DNA of 64,000 nucleotides from Rhizobium sp. P38BS-XIX (lineage in GTDB: Bacteria > Pseudomonadota > Alphaproteobacteria > Rhizobiales > Rhizobiaceae). The position numbers and the translations under genes were made by a program. The notes beneath the pieces are model-generated. The model was not told the DNA's origin. It saw only the letters and a list, made by a program, of their open reading frames with translations, and made no database searches. The stretch spans positions 1 to 64,000 of the forward strand of contig NZ_JABAIJ010000010.1 in assembly GCF_012641435.1 (NCBI RefSeq), written 5' to 3'. Shown here piece after piece: positions 35,492 through 44,844 of the stretch. The first letter of the stretch is position 1, and each line of letters opens with the position of its first letter.

Positions 35492-36334
35492 TCAACCCTT
35501 CACCGCACCGCTTGTCATGGCGCCGAGAATCAATCTCTGGAGCGCCAGGAACGCGACGATCGCCGGCACGACGGAAATCAGGCAGGCGGCCGCAAGCAAT
35601 TGGACAGACGAGTCGGTCTGCATGCCGCGGAAGTTAAAGATCCCGACGCCGATCGGCATCAAATTGCTTTGCGTCAGCAGCAAAAAAGGCACGAGGAACT
35701 GTGACCAGCCGGCGATGACGGTGATGATGAACACCGAAGCGATGCCGGGCGCCGAGAGCGGAAGCACGATGCGCCAGAACACCGAGAACCGATTGCAGCC
35801 ATCGATCATGGCCGCCTCGTCGAGACTGCGCGGAATGCCGTCGATCGTGCTTTTCAGGAGCCACGTCGCAAGCGGCACGCCCAAGGCGATATAGACCATC
35901 GTCACGGCAAAATGCGTATCCAGCAGACCGAGGCGGTTCATGTAGCGATAGAGCGGCACCATGATCACCAGCGGCGAGATCATCTGGAACAGCAGCAGCC
36001 CCATCATCGACAGGCCTTTGCCCCGAAACTGGAACCGCGAGAAGGCGTAGGCCGCAGGCAGGGCGACGATGAGCACGCCGAGGCCGCTGAAGGCGGCAAG
36101 CTTCAGGCCGTTCCACAGATAGATCGGAAAATAGCTGTTATTGAGAACCGCGATGAAGTTGTCGATGGTCGGATTGTGCGGAATGTAGCGCGACGCGCCG
36201 CGATAGATCTCGCGACGGTCACGCAATGCCATCGACAAAAGATAGGTGAGAGGCCCGGCGAAAAAGACGAACATCGCCAGCATGAAAAGGTAGCTCAGGA
36301 AATCGCCGAAGCGCGTGCCGGTTCGCCTGCTCAT
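35492..36334 (-). CDS. Sugar ABC transporter permease, MalG type
   Basis: 280 residues with six transmembrane helices. The EAA loop SLDEAAMIDGCNRFSVFWRI and PLSAPGIASVFIITVIAGWSQF mark the family. It overlaps the MalF-type gene by 4 bp. Together they form the channel for the binding protein encoded at 37330-38628. Confidence 0.95.
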   Translation of the reverse strand: MSRRTGTRFGDFLSYLFMLAMFVFFAGPLTYLLSMALRDRREIYRGASRYIPHNPTIDNFIAVLNNSYFPIYLWNGLKLAAFSGLGVLIVALPAAYAFSRFQFRGKGLSMMGLLLFQMISPLVIMVPLYRYMNRLGLLDTHFAVTMVYIALGVPLATWLLKSTIDGIPRSLDEAAMIDGCNRFSVFWRIVLPLSAPGIASVFIITVIAGWSQFLVPFLLLTQSNLMPIGVGIFNFRGMQTDSSVQLLAAACLISVVPAIVAFLALQRLILGAMTSGAVKG

Positions 36335-37260
36335 TGCTGATCCTCCTTCGGCAGGAATGACGCATAAATAAAGGCCAGTCCCAGACTGATGATCAGCATC
36401 AGCACGGACAGAACGCTGCCGCCGGACAGATCATAATTTCGGAAGACGATGTTGAAGACGTAGAGCGATATGACTTCGGTTGCGCGCCCTGGTCCGCCGC
36501 CTGTCAGCGTGATGATGGCATCGAACGTATTGAGCGTCATGATTGTGATGAGGATCATGTTGACGAGCATCGCGGCGCGCAGCTGCGGGATGGTGATGAA
36601 GAAGAACTGCTGCGAGCCTGTCGCGCCATCGACATCGGCCGCTTCGTAGAGCGAGGGGTCGATGGCCTTGAGCGCCGCATACATCACGACCATCGAAAAG
36701 GCAGTGCCGCGCCAGATGTTCGAAATCAGCGCCGACCACGGGGCGATTGCAGGATCGGAAAGCCAGGCCACCATCGGCATGTGCATTAGCCGCAGGATGC
36801 TGTTGAGTGCTCCGTATGGCGCTTCGGAGAAAAGCATCTGCCAGATGATGCCGCCGGCAATGCCCGGAACCACCCAGGCGACAAGCGCCGTGGTTCGAAG
36901 GACCGTCGTGCCGAAAAGGCCGCGTCGCTCGCCGCGAACGACGACCACCGCGACGGCGAGACCCAAGATCTGCTGGCCAATGACGCTGCCGCCGACGAAG
37001 ATAAGGGTTGCCCACAAAATATCGGGAAGCTGCGGCGACGATAGCGCGTTTGCGATCGAGCCCAGCGTGTAATCCTGCGTATTGCCGATCAGCGTCGCGT
37101 TCGTGAACGACAGGCGGAACACGTCGATGACGGGATAGAGGTAGAAAATGCCGATGACGATGATCACGGGCATGATCCAGGGCAGGGGGGCCCCGGCGAA
37201 ACGGCGCATGAACGATCTGCTGTGAGGCCGGGTGGCGGCCTCGATGACGATAGGGGTCAT
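36331..37260 (-). CDS. Sugar ABC transporter permease, MalF type
   Basis: 309 residues with six transmembrane helices. The EAA loop is SLYEAADVDGATGSQQFFFI followed by TIPQLRAAML. The N-terminal helix lies in LPWIMPVIIVIGIFYLYPVI. It follows the binding-protein gene after a 69-bp gap that contains a perfect hairpin. Confidence 0.95.
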   Translation of the reverse strand: MTPIVIEAATRPHSRSFMRRFAGAPLPWIMPVIIVIGIFYLYPVIDVFRLSFTNATLIGNTQDYTLGSIANALSSPQLPDILWATLIFVGGSVIGQQILGLAVAVVVVRGERRGLFGTTVLRTTALVAWVVPGIAGGIIWQMLFSEAPYGALNSILRLMHMPMVAWLSDPAIAPWSALISNIWRGTAFSMVVMYAALKAIDPSLYEAADVDGATGSQQFFFITIPQLRAAMLVNMILITIMTLNTFDAIITLTGGGPGRATEVISLYVFNIVFRNYDLSGGSVLSVLMLIISLGLAFIYASFLPKEDQQ

Positions 37261-37290
37261 TGGGCTTCTCTGTCCGGGTTTGACGCTGAA

Positions 37291-37316
37291 GGCGGCGCCC
37301 CTTTCAAGGCGCCGCC
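37291..37316 (-). repeat. Intercistronic hairpin between binding protein and permease genes
   Basis: GGCGGCGCC (37291-37299) and GGCGCCGCC (37308-37316) form a perfect 9-bp stem with an 8-nt loop just after the binding-protein stop codon. It is placed to stabilise the first cistron or reduce read-through. Confidence 0.8.
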
Positions 37317-37329
37317 GCGATCACAATCG

Positions 37330-38628
37330 TTAGAGACGCTTGTAGGCCTCCATCGTCGCGTTGAACGCGGCGTCCAGAGCGGCCTCCGGCTGTTTCGTTC
37401 CCGAGAGCACATCGCCCATCATGATCTGGATCTGGTTGGAGATCTCGGGATAGATGGGGGCACCCGGACGAGCCTGGCCATTGGCGAGCGCTTCGGCAAA
37501 GGTCTTGTTCTCGGGCGTGGCAAAGACCTTGTATTTGTCGAACAGGGACTTGCGCGTCGGCAACTGCTGCTGAAGCTCATTGCCCGGCCCCATATAGACG
37601 TCGCGGGCGAGGTTCGCGCACATCTCGACCTTATCCTTGTCCTTGCTGAACGAGGCAATCGTCCAGCCGCCGGTGCCGGTGGAGCGCTTGTCCGCAGTCG
37701 GGCCGGGAATGGGCGAGAAGGTCCAGTTGGCGAATTCGTCCGGGTCCAGGGTCGCCTTCAACTGGGCGAGCTGCCAGTTGCCGCCGATGAAAAGAGCCGT
37801 TGTTCCGGCCGCCGCTGCGGCATTGAGATCGTCGTAGTTGGCGATCGTGGTCACGCGCTTGGGTGCTGCGCCGGAATCGACCAGGCCCTTGTAATAGTTC
37901 AGGGCCTTGAGAAACTTTTCCTTGTTCTCGCCCTCGCCGAAGACGGGCTTGCCGCTGTCATCGACGAGTTTGCCGCCGAGCGCCCAGTAATTGGCAAGCC
38001 AATCGAAGGTCGAGCCCTCATACCGGCCGGCATTGAACAGGACGCCTTCCATGCCCTGCTTTACTGATGCCTGACCAGCTTTCTGCAGATCGTCCCAGGT
38101 CTGAGGCGCATCAGGGACGATGGATTTGTTGCGATAAAGAACACGAAGGTCAGTATCCCACCACCAGGCGCGGATGGTCTGGTCCTTGTCGGTGATACCG
38201 CTGCGGATAAATGGGAAGAGATCGGCGACTTCATCCTTCGAGAAGTATGGCGTGAAATCCGCCAGCACGTGGTTGACCATGAATTGCGATAGGACGAAGG
38301 AGTCGACGGCGGCGCAATCGGGAGCGTTGCCGGCCTTGGCCTGCTCCAGCATCTTGGCCTGTTCCGTTCCGATATCGGCCGACATGAACTGCATTTGCAG
38401 TTTCCAGTCGGGATGCTTCTTGATGAAGTCGACGAATATCTTCTGATAGCCCTGAGCAATTGCCGGATCGGCATTGTTCGGGCTGTCGTTTGTGAGCCGG
38501 ACGACAAGGGTTTTGGGTGCATCGGCAAGGCCGATCCGGTCCTTTGTCGCCAGTTCCTGAGCAAATGCGGTAGGCACTGAAAACAACATTGTGCTCAGCG
38601 CGAATGCGCTGACGAACGCTCTCTTCAT
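37330..38628 (-). CDS. Sugar ABC transporter substrate-binding protein (family 1)
   Basis: 432 residues from ATG 38628, chosen because it begins the signal peptide MKRAFVSAFALSTMLFSVPT (cleavage near AFAQ). The family-1 sugar-binding pattern is seen in IFVDFIKKHPDWKLQMQF, AKAGNAPDCAAVDSFV and ALFIGGNWQLAQLKA. It is the first gene of the leftward operon. An AT-rich promoter with an operator-like sequence lies 77-106 bp upstream and has a near copy before the alpha-mannosidase, so alpha-mannosides or mannose oligomers are the likely ligands. Confidence 0.93.
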   Translation of the reverse strand: MKRAFVSAFALSTMLFSVPTAFAQELATKDRIGLADAPKTLVVRLTNDSPNNADPAIAQGYQKIFVDFIKKHPDWKLQMQFMSADIGTEQAKMLEQAKAGNAPDCAAVDSFVLSQFMVNHVLADFTPYFSKDEVADLFPFIRSGITDKDQTIRAWWWDTDLRVLYRNKSIVPDAPQTWDDLQKAGQASVKQGMEGVLFNAGRYEGSTFDWLANYWALGGKLVDDSGKPVFGEGENKEKFLKALNYYKGLVDSGAAPKRVTTIANYDDLNAAAAAGTTALFIGGNWQLAQLKATLDPDEFANWTFSPIPGPTADKRSTGTGGWTIASFSKDKDKVEMCANLARDVYMGPGNELQQQLPTRKSLFDKYKVFATPENKTFAEALANGQARPGAPIYPEISNQIQIMMGDVLSGTKQPEAALDAAFNATMEAYKRL

Positions 38629-38704
38629 GATGGGTCTCCTCCCCATTTTAGACGGATACAGCCTGGTGGCCAGTTGACCTCTCCTCATTTCCATGCTGCA
38701 TTAA

Positions 38705-38734
38705 TTAGATTAAGTTACTTTGATTTGATGTCAA
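38705..38734 (-). promoter_or_regulatory. Promoter and operator-like sequence of the mannoside importer operon
   Basis: On the minus strand -35 TTGACA (38734-38729) and -10 TAATCT (38712-38707) are separated by 16 bp. The plus-strand sequence TTAGATTAAGTTACTTTG (38705-38722) covers the -10 and part of the spacer and holds the near-palindrome AAGT-T-ACTT. A 17/18 match, with the same -35/-10 spacing, precedes the alpha-mannosidase at 41175-41204. One or both local ROK regulators are the likely ligands. Confidence 0.75.
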
Positions 38735-38903
38735 GCCGCAGCTTAGGAGGATTGAGATGCCGGCGACATTCAACAGCAGCTAACGGCCCCAAGCGGCATT
38801 TCCCAATCACGGAATAACCGAGCCACGGCGGATATCCGCCATGGGTGGCGAGGTCTTGTCTTGGCCGCACATGCGGCTGAATCTGACGTTTATGGAGGAT
38901 TTT

Positions 38904-39950
38904 ATGCGCCTACTTATTCTTGGTACGGGTGGAATGGCCAACAAGCACGCGGCGAGTTTCAAGGAGATCGAAGGGGTCAGCGTCGTCGGCGGTGTGGATG
39001 TCGTTCCCGATCGCCTGGCCGCCTTCTGCTCGGAACACGGCATTCCCAATCATTTCAGCTCGCTCGATGAGGCGCTTGCCTGGGGCGAGTTCGATGCGGT
39101 GGCCAATGTCACGCCAGACGCCGTGCATTATGCAACCACGCTGCAGGCGATAGCCGCCGGCAAGCACGTCTTTTGCGAGAAGCCGCTGGCGACCGATGCG
39201 GTCAAGGCCATGGAAATGACCGAGGCGATCGAAAAGTCCGGTAAAGTCGGGATGGTCAACCTGACCTATCGCAACTCGCCGGCCCTGCAGAAGGGGCGGC
39301 AGATGGTCCTTGCGGGCGAGATTGGCGAAGTTCGCCATGTCGAGGCTTCCTACCTGCAAAGCTGGCTCGTCGGTCGGCATTGGGGGGACTGGAAAACCGA
39401 AAGCAAATGGCTTTGGCGCCTGAGCAGGAAGCATGGTTCCAACGGTGCGCTCGGCGATATCGGCATCCACATTGTCGATTTCGCGTCCTATGGTTCGGGT
39501 CAAGAAGTGGCCCATGTCTTTGCTCGGCTAAAGACGTTCAATAAGGCGCCTGATCACAAGATCGGCGAATATGATCTCGATGCCAACGACAGCTTCACGA
39601 TGAATGTCGATTTCACCTCGGGTGCGATCGGCACCATCCAGGCAACGCGCACAGCCGCCGGCCAGATGGATCAGCTGCGCCTCAGGGTCTACGGTGAAAC
39701 CGGTTCTATCGAGATGATCTACGATACCGGCAAATCGATCTTGCGCGCGTGCCTGGGAGAAGACGTTCACACTGCGACATGGCACGATGTGCCTTTCGAT
39801 ACGGTCGAGACGAACTATCAGAGGTTCGTGCAGGCGGTCCGGGCTGGCAAGACGCAGGAGCCTTCCTTCCGTCGTGCGGCAAATATCCAGAAAGTGCTTG
39901 ATAAGGCGATGGCTTCCGACAGCAGCCATGCGGATGAAGCGCTTGGCTGA
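38904..39950 (+). CDS. Gfo/Idh/MocA-family oxidoreductase
   Basis: 348 residues from ATG 38904, which follows TGGAGGA. The nucleotide-binding fold starts LILGTGGMANKHAASF; the motif CEKPLATDAVKAM and the substrate-domain segment GDIGIHIVDFASYG follow, with the usual Lys and His. It oxidises or epimerises a sugar or polyol with NAD(P). It diverges from the importer operon and probably acts on the imported sugar or its product. Confidence 0.93.
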   Translation: MRLLILGTGGMANKHAASFKEIEGVSVVGGVDVVPDRLAAFCSEHGIPNHFSSLDEALAWGEFDAVANVTPDAVHYATTLQAIAAGKHVFCEKPLATDAVKAMEMTEAIEKSGKVGMVNLTYRNSPALQKGRQMVLAGEIGEVRHVEASYLQSWLVGRHWGDWKTESKWLWRLSRKHGSNGALGDIGIHIVDFASYGSGQEVAHVFARLKTFNKAPDHKIGEYDLDANDSFTMNVDFTSGAIGTIQATRTAAGQMDQLRLRVYGETGSIEMIYDTGKSILRACLGEDVHTATWHDVPFDTVETNYQRFVQAVRAGKTQEPSFRRAANIQKVLDKAMASDSSHADEALG

Positions 39951-39966
39951 ATTGGGTCGGTGAAAA

Positions 39967-41103
39967 TCAGCCGGTGACCGGCGGCAGCAATGTGTTGAGG
40001 AACGGCAGAAGTGCCGCTCCCAATGCCACGCCGCCGCCAATGAAGCTGGCTGGTTTCATCGGCGAGATCCAGGGCGTCAGGAAGGGGCGTTTCGACGTGT
40101 CACGGCGTTCGGCTGAAAGCTGGTGGATCAGTGCCTCGATGGTGCCTCTGGGCAGGTCACCGCCGATCATGATGACGCTTGGCGCAATGAAGCCGGCAAT
40201 AGCGATGATTGGATCGAGCAGATGGCTCGCAGTCTCGCGTATCCACTCGCCAATCAGCGCGGAGGAAGGCTCCTCGCCATCCAGAAGGCGTTGGAACTCG
40301 CTTTCGCCGATCTGACGCTGCAACGCCCCAAAGCCGACGACGGCATTCAGCGCGACATTGTCCGGGCCGGTGCGCATGTCGCCGATATTGCCGGCGCGTC
40401 CGTGAACGCCGGAGTATGGAATGCCGCGAACGAGGAAGCCGGCCTGAACGTCCTCGTCGATGATGATCATGGCAAGCCCGCCCTCGGGGGCCGGTGAGCC
40501 GATGGTGCGCTCGGCAAGCAGGCTCGCGATGCACTCGTTTTCGACATGGCTCCTGGGAAGACCGGAACCGGCATCCAGCCGGTCACCTTCTTCCTGCGTC
40601 CAATCATTCGATCCAATCCCAAGCCCGATGATCGGCCGTCCGCCGTGGCGTGCTTTCATGGCTTCGACGGCCGAGAGCACGCCAGATACTCTTTCCGTCG
40701 TGACGATCGGGAAATAGGCACGATCGTGAACCTGTCCGCTCAGATCGATGAGGACGACTTCGCCTCGGGCGGAGCGCACCCGCACGCCGATCGAGAAGGC
40801 GCCATCGGGCCGCAGTGCAAATTCCGTTGCTGTCGCGCTGCTGCCGGCGCCGTTCCGGCGATGCGAGCTCACCAAGCCCTCGTCTCCCAGTCGACGCAGG
40901 ATATTGGTGATGCCGGGGCCGGTCAGGCCGGAATGCCGGCCAAGCTCCATGCGGGTCAGGGGGCCGTGACGCCGGATTGCCTCGAGAATGACGCGGATAT
41001 TCCTGTCGGCGATTTCTCCCGACCGCAATCCCAATGTTTTACTCCGCGTCACGTCCGTTTCTTCTGGCTGACGTCGCCGCGGTCCGGATCGAAGATACCG
41101 CAT
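39967..41103 (-). CDS. Second ROK-family transcriptional regulator of the locus
   Basis: 378 residues from ATG 41103, which has AAGGAAG six bases upstream. The helix-turn-helix is in PLTRMELGRHSGLTGPGITN followed by RRLGDEGLV. The ROK domain shows GLGIGSNDW and GRAGNIGDM. As in the other ROK protein here, the Cys-rich zinc motif is missing. It is divergent from the alpha-mannosidase, and the mannosidase promoter lies in the shared gap, so it is the best candidate repressor of that gene and of the importer operon. Confidence 0.9.
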   Translation of the reverse strand: MRYLRSGPRRRQPEETDVTRSKTLGLRSGEIADRNIRVILEAIRRHGPLTRMELGRHSGLTGPGITNILRRLGDEGLVSSHRRNGAGSSATATEFALRPDGAFSIGVRVRSARGEVVLIDLSGQVHDRAYFPIVTTERVSGVLSAVEAMKARHGGRPIIGLGIGSNDWTQEEGDRLDAGSGLPRSHVENECIASLLAERTIGSPAPEGGLAMIIIDEDVQAGFLVRGIPYSGVHGRAGNIGDMRTGPDNVALNAVVGFGALQRQIGESEFQRLLDGEEPSSALIGEWIRETASHLLDPIIAIAGFIAPSVIMIGGDLPRGTIEALIHQLSAERRDTSKRPFLTPWISPMKPASFIGGGVALGAALLPFLNTLLPPVTG

Positions 41104-41174
41104 GACCGACTTCCTTGCGCAATCTGTTGCTTGTGTATCAGCGGCAAAACTCTCGCAACAAATTTCTTCGATGC

Positions 41175-41204
41175 TTGACCTAAAAACAAAGTTACTTAAT
41201 CTAA
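41175..41204 (+). promoter_or_regulatory. Promoter and operator-like sequence of the alpha-mannosidase gene
   Basis: -35 TTGACC (41175-41180), 16-bp spacer, -10 TAATCT (41197-41202). CAAAGTTACTTAATCTAA at 41187-41204 is the reverse complement of the 38705-38722 element with one mismatch. It also lies 84 bp upstream of the ROK gene start on the other strand. Confidence 0.75.
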
Positions 41205-41314
41205 GACGAAGGCCATGCCTCGCAGGGAGGAGACGGAGCATGGTTCCTGCCGCGTCTTCGCGACGAACTGTCTCTCCTTCGCTATTCCCGGCCGATTTTG
41301 CGATAGGACCCGCC

Positions 41315-44300
41315 ATGTCTCTGACCATTGCCCAACGCCTTGACCGTCTGAAAGTCCGAATTGCAGAGCTTGCGCACTGGCGCGACAGGCACAGTCATGT
41401 GATCGATAGTTGGACGTTTGATGGTGAGCCGATCGCCCATCATCAGGATTGGCCGCATCGCAAGGGGACCGTGCATTTCGCAGCGAAGGCCGTGACGCCG
41501 GCCGATTGGCCACTCTCGCAAACACGCCTGCAGCTCGATCTCGGCGGAGAGAGCCTTGTCACCCTGCGTTATGCCGATGGAACCACCGAAGCGTTCGGAC
41601 TTGACCCCTATCATCAGGAGTTTCCGATCAAGAACAGGGAATTCTCGATCGCGACCGAGAGCGTGGCGCGGTTTCCCTTCGGCGAGCCCAACCGGGCGCC
41701 AAGATTGAACCGGGCGCGGTTGATTTGGCTGGACGAGCCGGTTCATCGATTGCATCTGCTCTTGCGGCAGATTGCCGAGGCCGCCGACGTTCTTGATGGG
41801 CATGATGTGTTGCCGCATCTGATCGATGCCGGCGAAAAGGCGCTGCGCAGCCTCGACTGGCCTTCGGATACGTCGGCCTATGTCGCGCGAACGGCGACCG
41901 CGCCGATGCAGCAGAAAATCTGGGAATTGCCGGACCTGGAGCAAAACCCCGCCGGCCTGTCCGACGAGCAGAGCGGCTCGGCTTCGGTGGCGTATGACCG
42001 CCTGCTTGCGCAATTGAAGGATCTTCAAAAGCGCTTCCCGCAGAATGGCGAACTGCTTCTGACGGGCCATGCCCATATCGATCTGGCCTGGCTTTGGCCT
42101 TATGACGAGACTCGTCGGAAGATGCGCCGGACCTTCCACACCGCGCTGTCCCTCATGGAGCGCTCGGACGATTTCCGCTTCAATCAGTCGACCGCCCATT
42201 ACTACTCGCAGATGGAGGAAGACGATCCGCAATTGCTGGAGCGGATCAAGACAAAGGTTGAGGAGGGCAAATGGGAGACGCTCGGCGGCATGTGGGTCGA
42301 GCCGGATACCAATATGCCGACCGGCGAGAGCCTCGCCCGTCAGGTGCTTTACGGGCAGCGCTATTTTGAAAAGCATTTCGGCCAGCGCCACACCGTCTGC
42401 TGGCTGCCGGATTGCTTCGGTTTTTCGGGCGCGCTACCGCAGATCCTGCGGCTCGGCGGCATCGATAGCTTCTTCACCATCAAGGTAAACTGGAGCGAGA
42501 CCAATCACATTCCCTCCGACCTCTTTTGGTGGAAGGGGCTCGACGGCAGCAAGGTGCTAACTCATACGTTCGACAATCCCATGCACGGATATAATGGCTT
42601 CGTTCAGCCGGATTGCTTCGTGCCGACATGGAAGAATTTCCGCGCAAAGACAGAGCACGACACATCGTTGCTGGCCGTCGGTTACGGCGATGGCGGCGGC
42701 GGGGTAACGCCGGAAATGGTCGAGCGTGAAGTGCAGCTGCGCGACTTCCCGGCGATCCCGAAAGCGCGTTGGGGCACCGTCAAGGGCTACTATGAAAAGG
42801 CACATCGGATCGCCGAGGAAAAGGATCTTCCGGTCTGGGACGGCGAAATCTATCTCGAGCTGCATCGAGCGACGTTGACGAGCCAAAGTGGCGTGAAGCG
42901 CAAGCATCGGCAAGCCGAGCGAGCGCTGATCACGGCTGAAACCATGGCCTCGCTCGCCCATATGCTGGGCGCCGACGCACCGAAGAGCCTGGAAACAGAC
43001 TGGCGCATCGTCCTCAAGAATGAATTTCACGATATCCTGCCGGGCTCGAGCATTCGCGAAGTCTATATCGATGCCGAGCGCGAACTGGATGCAGTGATTG
43101 ACAGCGCCAAGACAAAGCAGGCCGAGGCTCTCGAGAGCCTATCGGATAACCTGCCTGCGGGTGAGGTCAGGGATGCGGTGATCGCCGTCAATCCGTCGCT
43201 TTCGCCGCGGCCGCTGACAACGGTCCTGTCCGATGGGACGGTCTTGGCGACCGCCGATGTCGTCGCGCCGCTGTCTGTCGCTGTTTTCGATCGTGGCGTG
43301 CTCAAGCCTGCCGGTATGCTCAAGGCGAGCGCCAACCGTCTCGAAAACGAGCATCTGTCCGTTGTGATCGGTAAGGATGGTGCGGTGTCGAGCCTTGTTC
43401 ACAAGGCAAGCGGACGCGAGGCGATCGAAGGATCCGCCAACCAGCTTTGGGTCTATCCGGCCGACAAGCCCCGCAACTGGGATGCATGGGATGTCGATGC
43501 CGATTACGCGGAAAAGGGTATTCGCCTCGATCGACCGGACGAAATCACACTGGTTGAAGAGGGCCCGCATCGCGCCGTTATCCGCGTCGTTCACCGATAT
43601 CGCAATTCGACCGTTACCCAGCTGTATGTGCTGACAGCAAATGCTCGCCGGCTCGATATCGAGACCACGATCGACTGGCACGATCGGCGTACCTTGCTGA
43701 GAACCCTCAATGCGGTCGCCGTACGATCCCGCACCGCGACCTTCGAATGCGCCTTTGGCGTCGTCGAGCGCCAGACGCACACCAATACCTCCTGGGAGCA
43801 GGCAATGTTCGAGGCCGTGGCGCACCGCTTCGTTGATCTCAGCGAGCCGGGCTTCGGCGTCGCCTTGCTCAACAACGCCAAGTATGGGCACAGTGCCCGC
43901 AACAATGTCATCGGAATGAGCCTGGTGCGTGCGCCGATCTATCCCGATCCTCTTGCCGACGAAGGTGAGCAGAGCTTTACCTACGCGCTTATGCCGCATG
44001 ACGGCGCATGGCATCAAGGCGGCGTTCTGTCAGAGGCGATCGATCTCAACCAGCCTCTCGTCACTCTTGAGGCGGCCGGTCTTTCGGCGGGAACGTACAC
44101 GCCAATCGCGGTCGAAGGCATACCTGTTGCCTTTTCGGGATTGAAGCCTGCGGAAGAGGGAGAGGGCCTGGTCTTGCGGCTCTATGAGCCTTGTGGCCGA
44201 CGCGGTCGCTTGCAGTTGAACCTGCCTACTGCATGGCAGGCATCGGGTGCGATCAATATCCTCGAGGAACCGATGCAGCGTGCTGGCAACGCCGACATCA

Positions 44301-44344
44301 TGCCGTATGAGATTCGTACATGGAGGCTGACCAAAGCCATATGA
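41315..44344 (+). CDS. GH38 alpha-mannosidase
   Basis: 1009 residues from ATG 41315. Catalytic domain (about 245-520): HAHIDLAWLWPYDE gives zinc ligands H254 and D256, and WLPDCFGFSG gives the nucleophile D366. The mid and C-terminal beta domains are full length (for example VLKNEFHDILPGSS and the later RRLDIETTIDWHDRRTLL). There is no signal peptide, so it acts in the cytoplasm on imported mannosides. The frame is open further upstream to 41102, but that part contains the promoter and is not coding. Confidence 0.93.
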   Translation: MSLTIAQRLDRLKVRIAELAHWRDRHSHVIDSWTFDGEPIAHHQDWPHRKGTVHFAAKAVTPADWPLSQTRLQLDLGGESLVTLRYADGTTEAFGLDPYHQEFPIKNREFSIATESVARFPFGEPNRAPRLNRARLIWLDEPVHRLHLLLRQIAEAADVLDGHDVLPHLIDAGEKALRSLDWPSDTSAYVARTATAPMQQKIWELPDLEQNPAGLSDEQSGSASVAYDRLLAQLKDLQKRFPQNGELLLTGHAHIDLAWLWPYDETRRKMRRTFHTALSLMERSDDFRFNQSTAHYYSQMEEDDPQLLERIKTKVEEGKWETLGGMWVEPDTNMPTGESLARQVLYGQRYFEKHFGQRHTVCWLPDCFGFSGALPQILRLGGIDSFFTIKVNWSETNHIPSDLFWWKGLDGSKVLTHTFDNPMHGYNGFVQPDCFVPTWKNFRAKTEHDTSLLAVGYGDGGGGVTPEMVEREVQLRDFPAIPKARWGTVKGYYEKAHRIAEEKDLPVWDGEIYLELHRATLTSQSGVKRKHRQAERALITAETMASLAHMLGADAPKSLETDWRIVLKNEFHDILPGSSIREVYIDAERELDAVIDSAKTKQAEALESLSDNLPAGEVRDAVIAVNPSLSPRPLTTVLSDGTVLATADVVAPLSVAVFDRGVLKPAGMLKASANRLENEHLSVVIGKDGAVSSLVHKASGREAIEGSANQLWVYPADKPRNWDAWDVDADYAEKGIRLDRPDEITLVEEGPHRAVIRVVHRYRNSTVTQLYVLTANARRLDIETTIDWHDRRTLLRTLNAVAVRSRTATFECAFGVVERQTHTNTSWEQAMFEAVAHRFVDLSEPGFGVALLNNAKYGHSARNNVIGMSLVRAPIYPDPLADEGEQSFTYALMPHDGAWHQGGVLSEAIDLNQPLVTLEAAGLSAGTYTPIAVEGIPVAFSGLKPAEEGEGLVLRLYEPCGRRGRLQLNLPTAWQASGAINILEEPMQRAGNADIMPYEIRTWRLTKAI

Positions 44345-44431
44345 GCGATCGAGGAGGACGGTCTCGCGGCTTCCAGGCACGGTGGCCGGCTCCGCAATCG
44401 GAGCAAAGATATCGCCGATCTTCATGTTGAA

Positions 44432-44463
44432 CCGGCCGCTGCCAGAAGCGTGGCGGCGGCCGG
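44432..44463. terminator. GC-rich hairpin between convergent genes
   Basis: CCGGCCGCTGCC (44432-44443) pairs with GGCGGCGGCCGG (44452-44463) over 12 bp with one G-T wobble and an 8-nt loop. It lies between the mannosidase stop and the end of the small secreted-protein gene. T-runs are weak on both sides, so termination is probable but not certain. Confidence 0.5.
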
Positions 44464-44490
44464 CTCGAATATTTCAATTCTGCCCGTGAA

Positions 44491-44658
44491 TTAACGGCAG
44501 ACGCGTTCCTTGCGAATGACCCAATGGCCGTGAACCTTGTGCTTCACGGTCTTTACAACGCAGTCGTGGTGACGATGGAACGGAGCAGCCTGCGAAGGCG
44601 CGCTGACGGCGACGACGGAAGCCAGGGTAATGGCGGAAGCAAGAACCAGATTTTTCAT
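44491..44658 (-). CDS. Small secreted basic protein
   Basis: 55 residues from ATG 44658, preceded by GAGAGG. A clear signal peptide (MKNLVLASAITLASVVAVS, cleavage near SQAA) leaves a mature peptide of about 30 residues rich in His, Lys, Arg and Val with two Cys (HRHHDCVVKTVKHKVHGHWV and a final ERVCR). Similar tiny exported proteins are common in Rhizobiales; function unknown. The His-rich start could bind metal. Confidence 0.7.
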   Translation of the reverse strand: MKNLVLASAITLASVVAVSAPSQAAPFHRHHDCVVKTVKHKVHGHWVIRKERVCR

Positions 44659-44844
44659 ATCGAACCTCTCAAGCATTGGGGGTCTACGCAGCATGGTCGC
44701 TACACCTCATAGATGCGCCAGATTAGGTGAACAGTATGTGAATTTATTCTTACATTTTCGTAAGGTTTGCTTATCGGATTTCCGCGCTGGGGCACCGGAA
44801 CGTCCTCCCTTCCGAGGGGTCCCGGTCGACCGCTTCATCCGCCT

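Noticed and set aside
34258..35637. A 459-codon plus-strand frame opposite the ROK regulator and permease
   Set aside because: The minus strand encodes a full ROK protein and the MalG EAA loop; the plus-strand product has no domain pattern.
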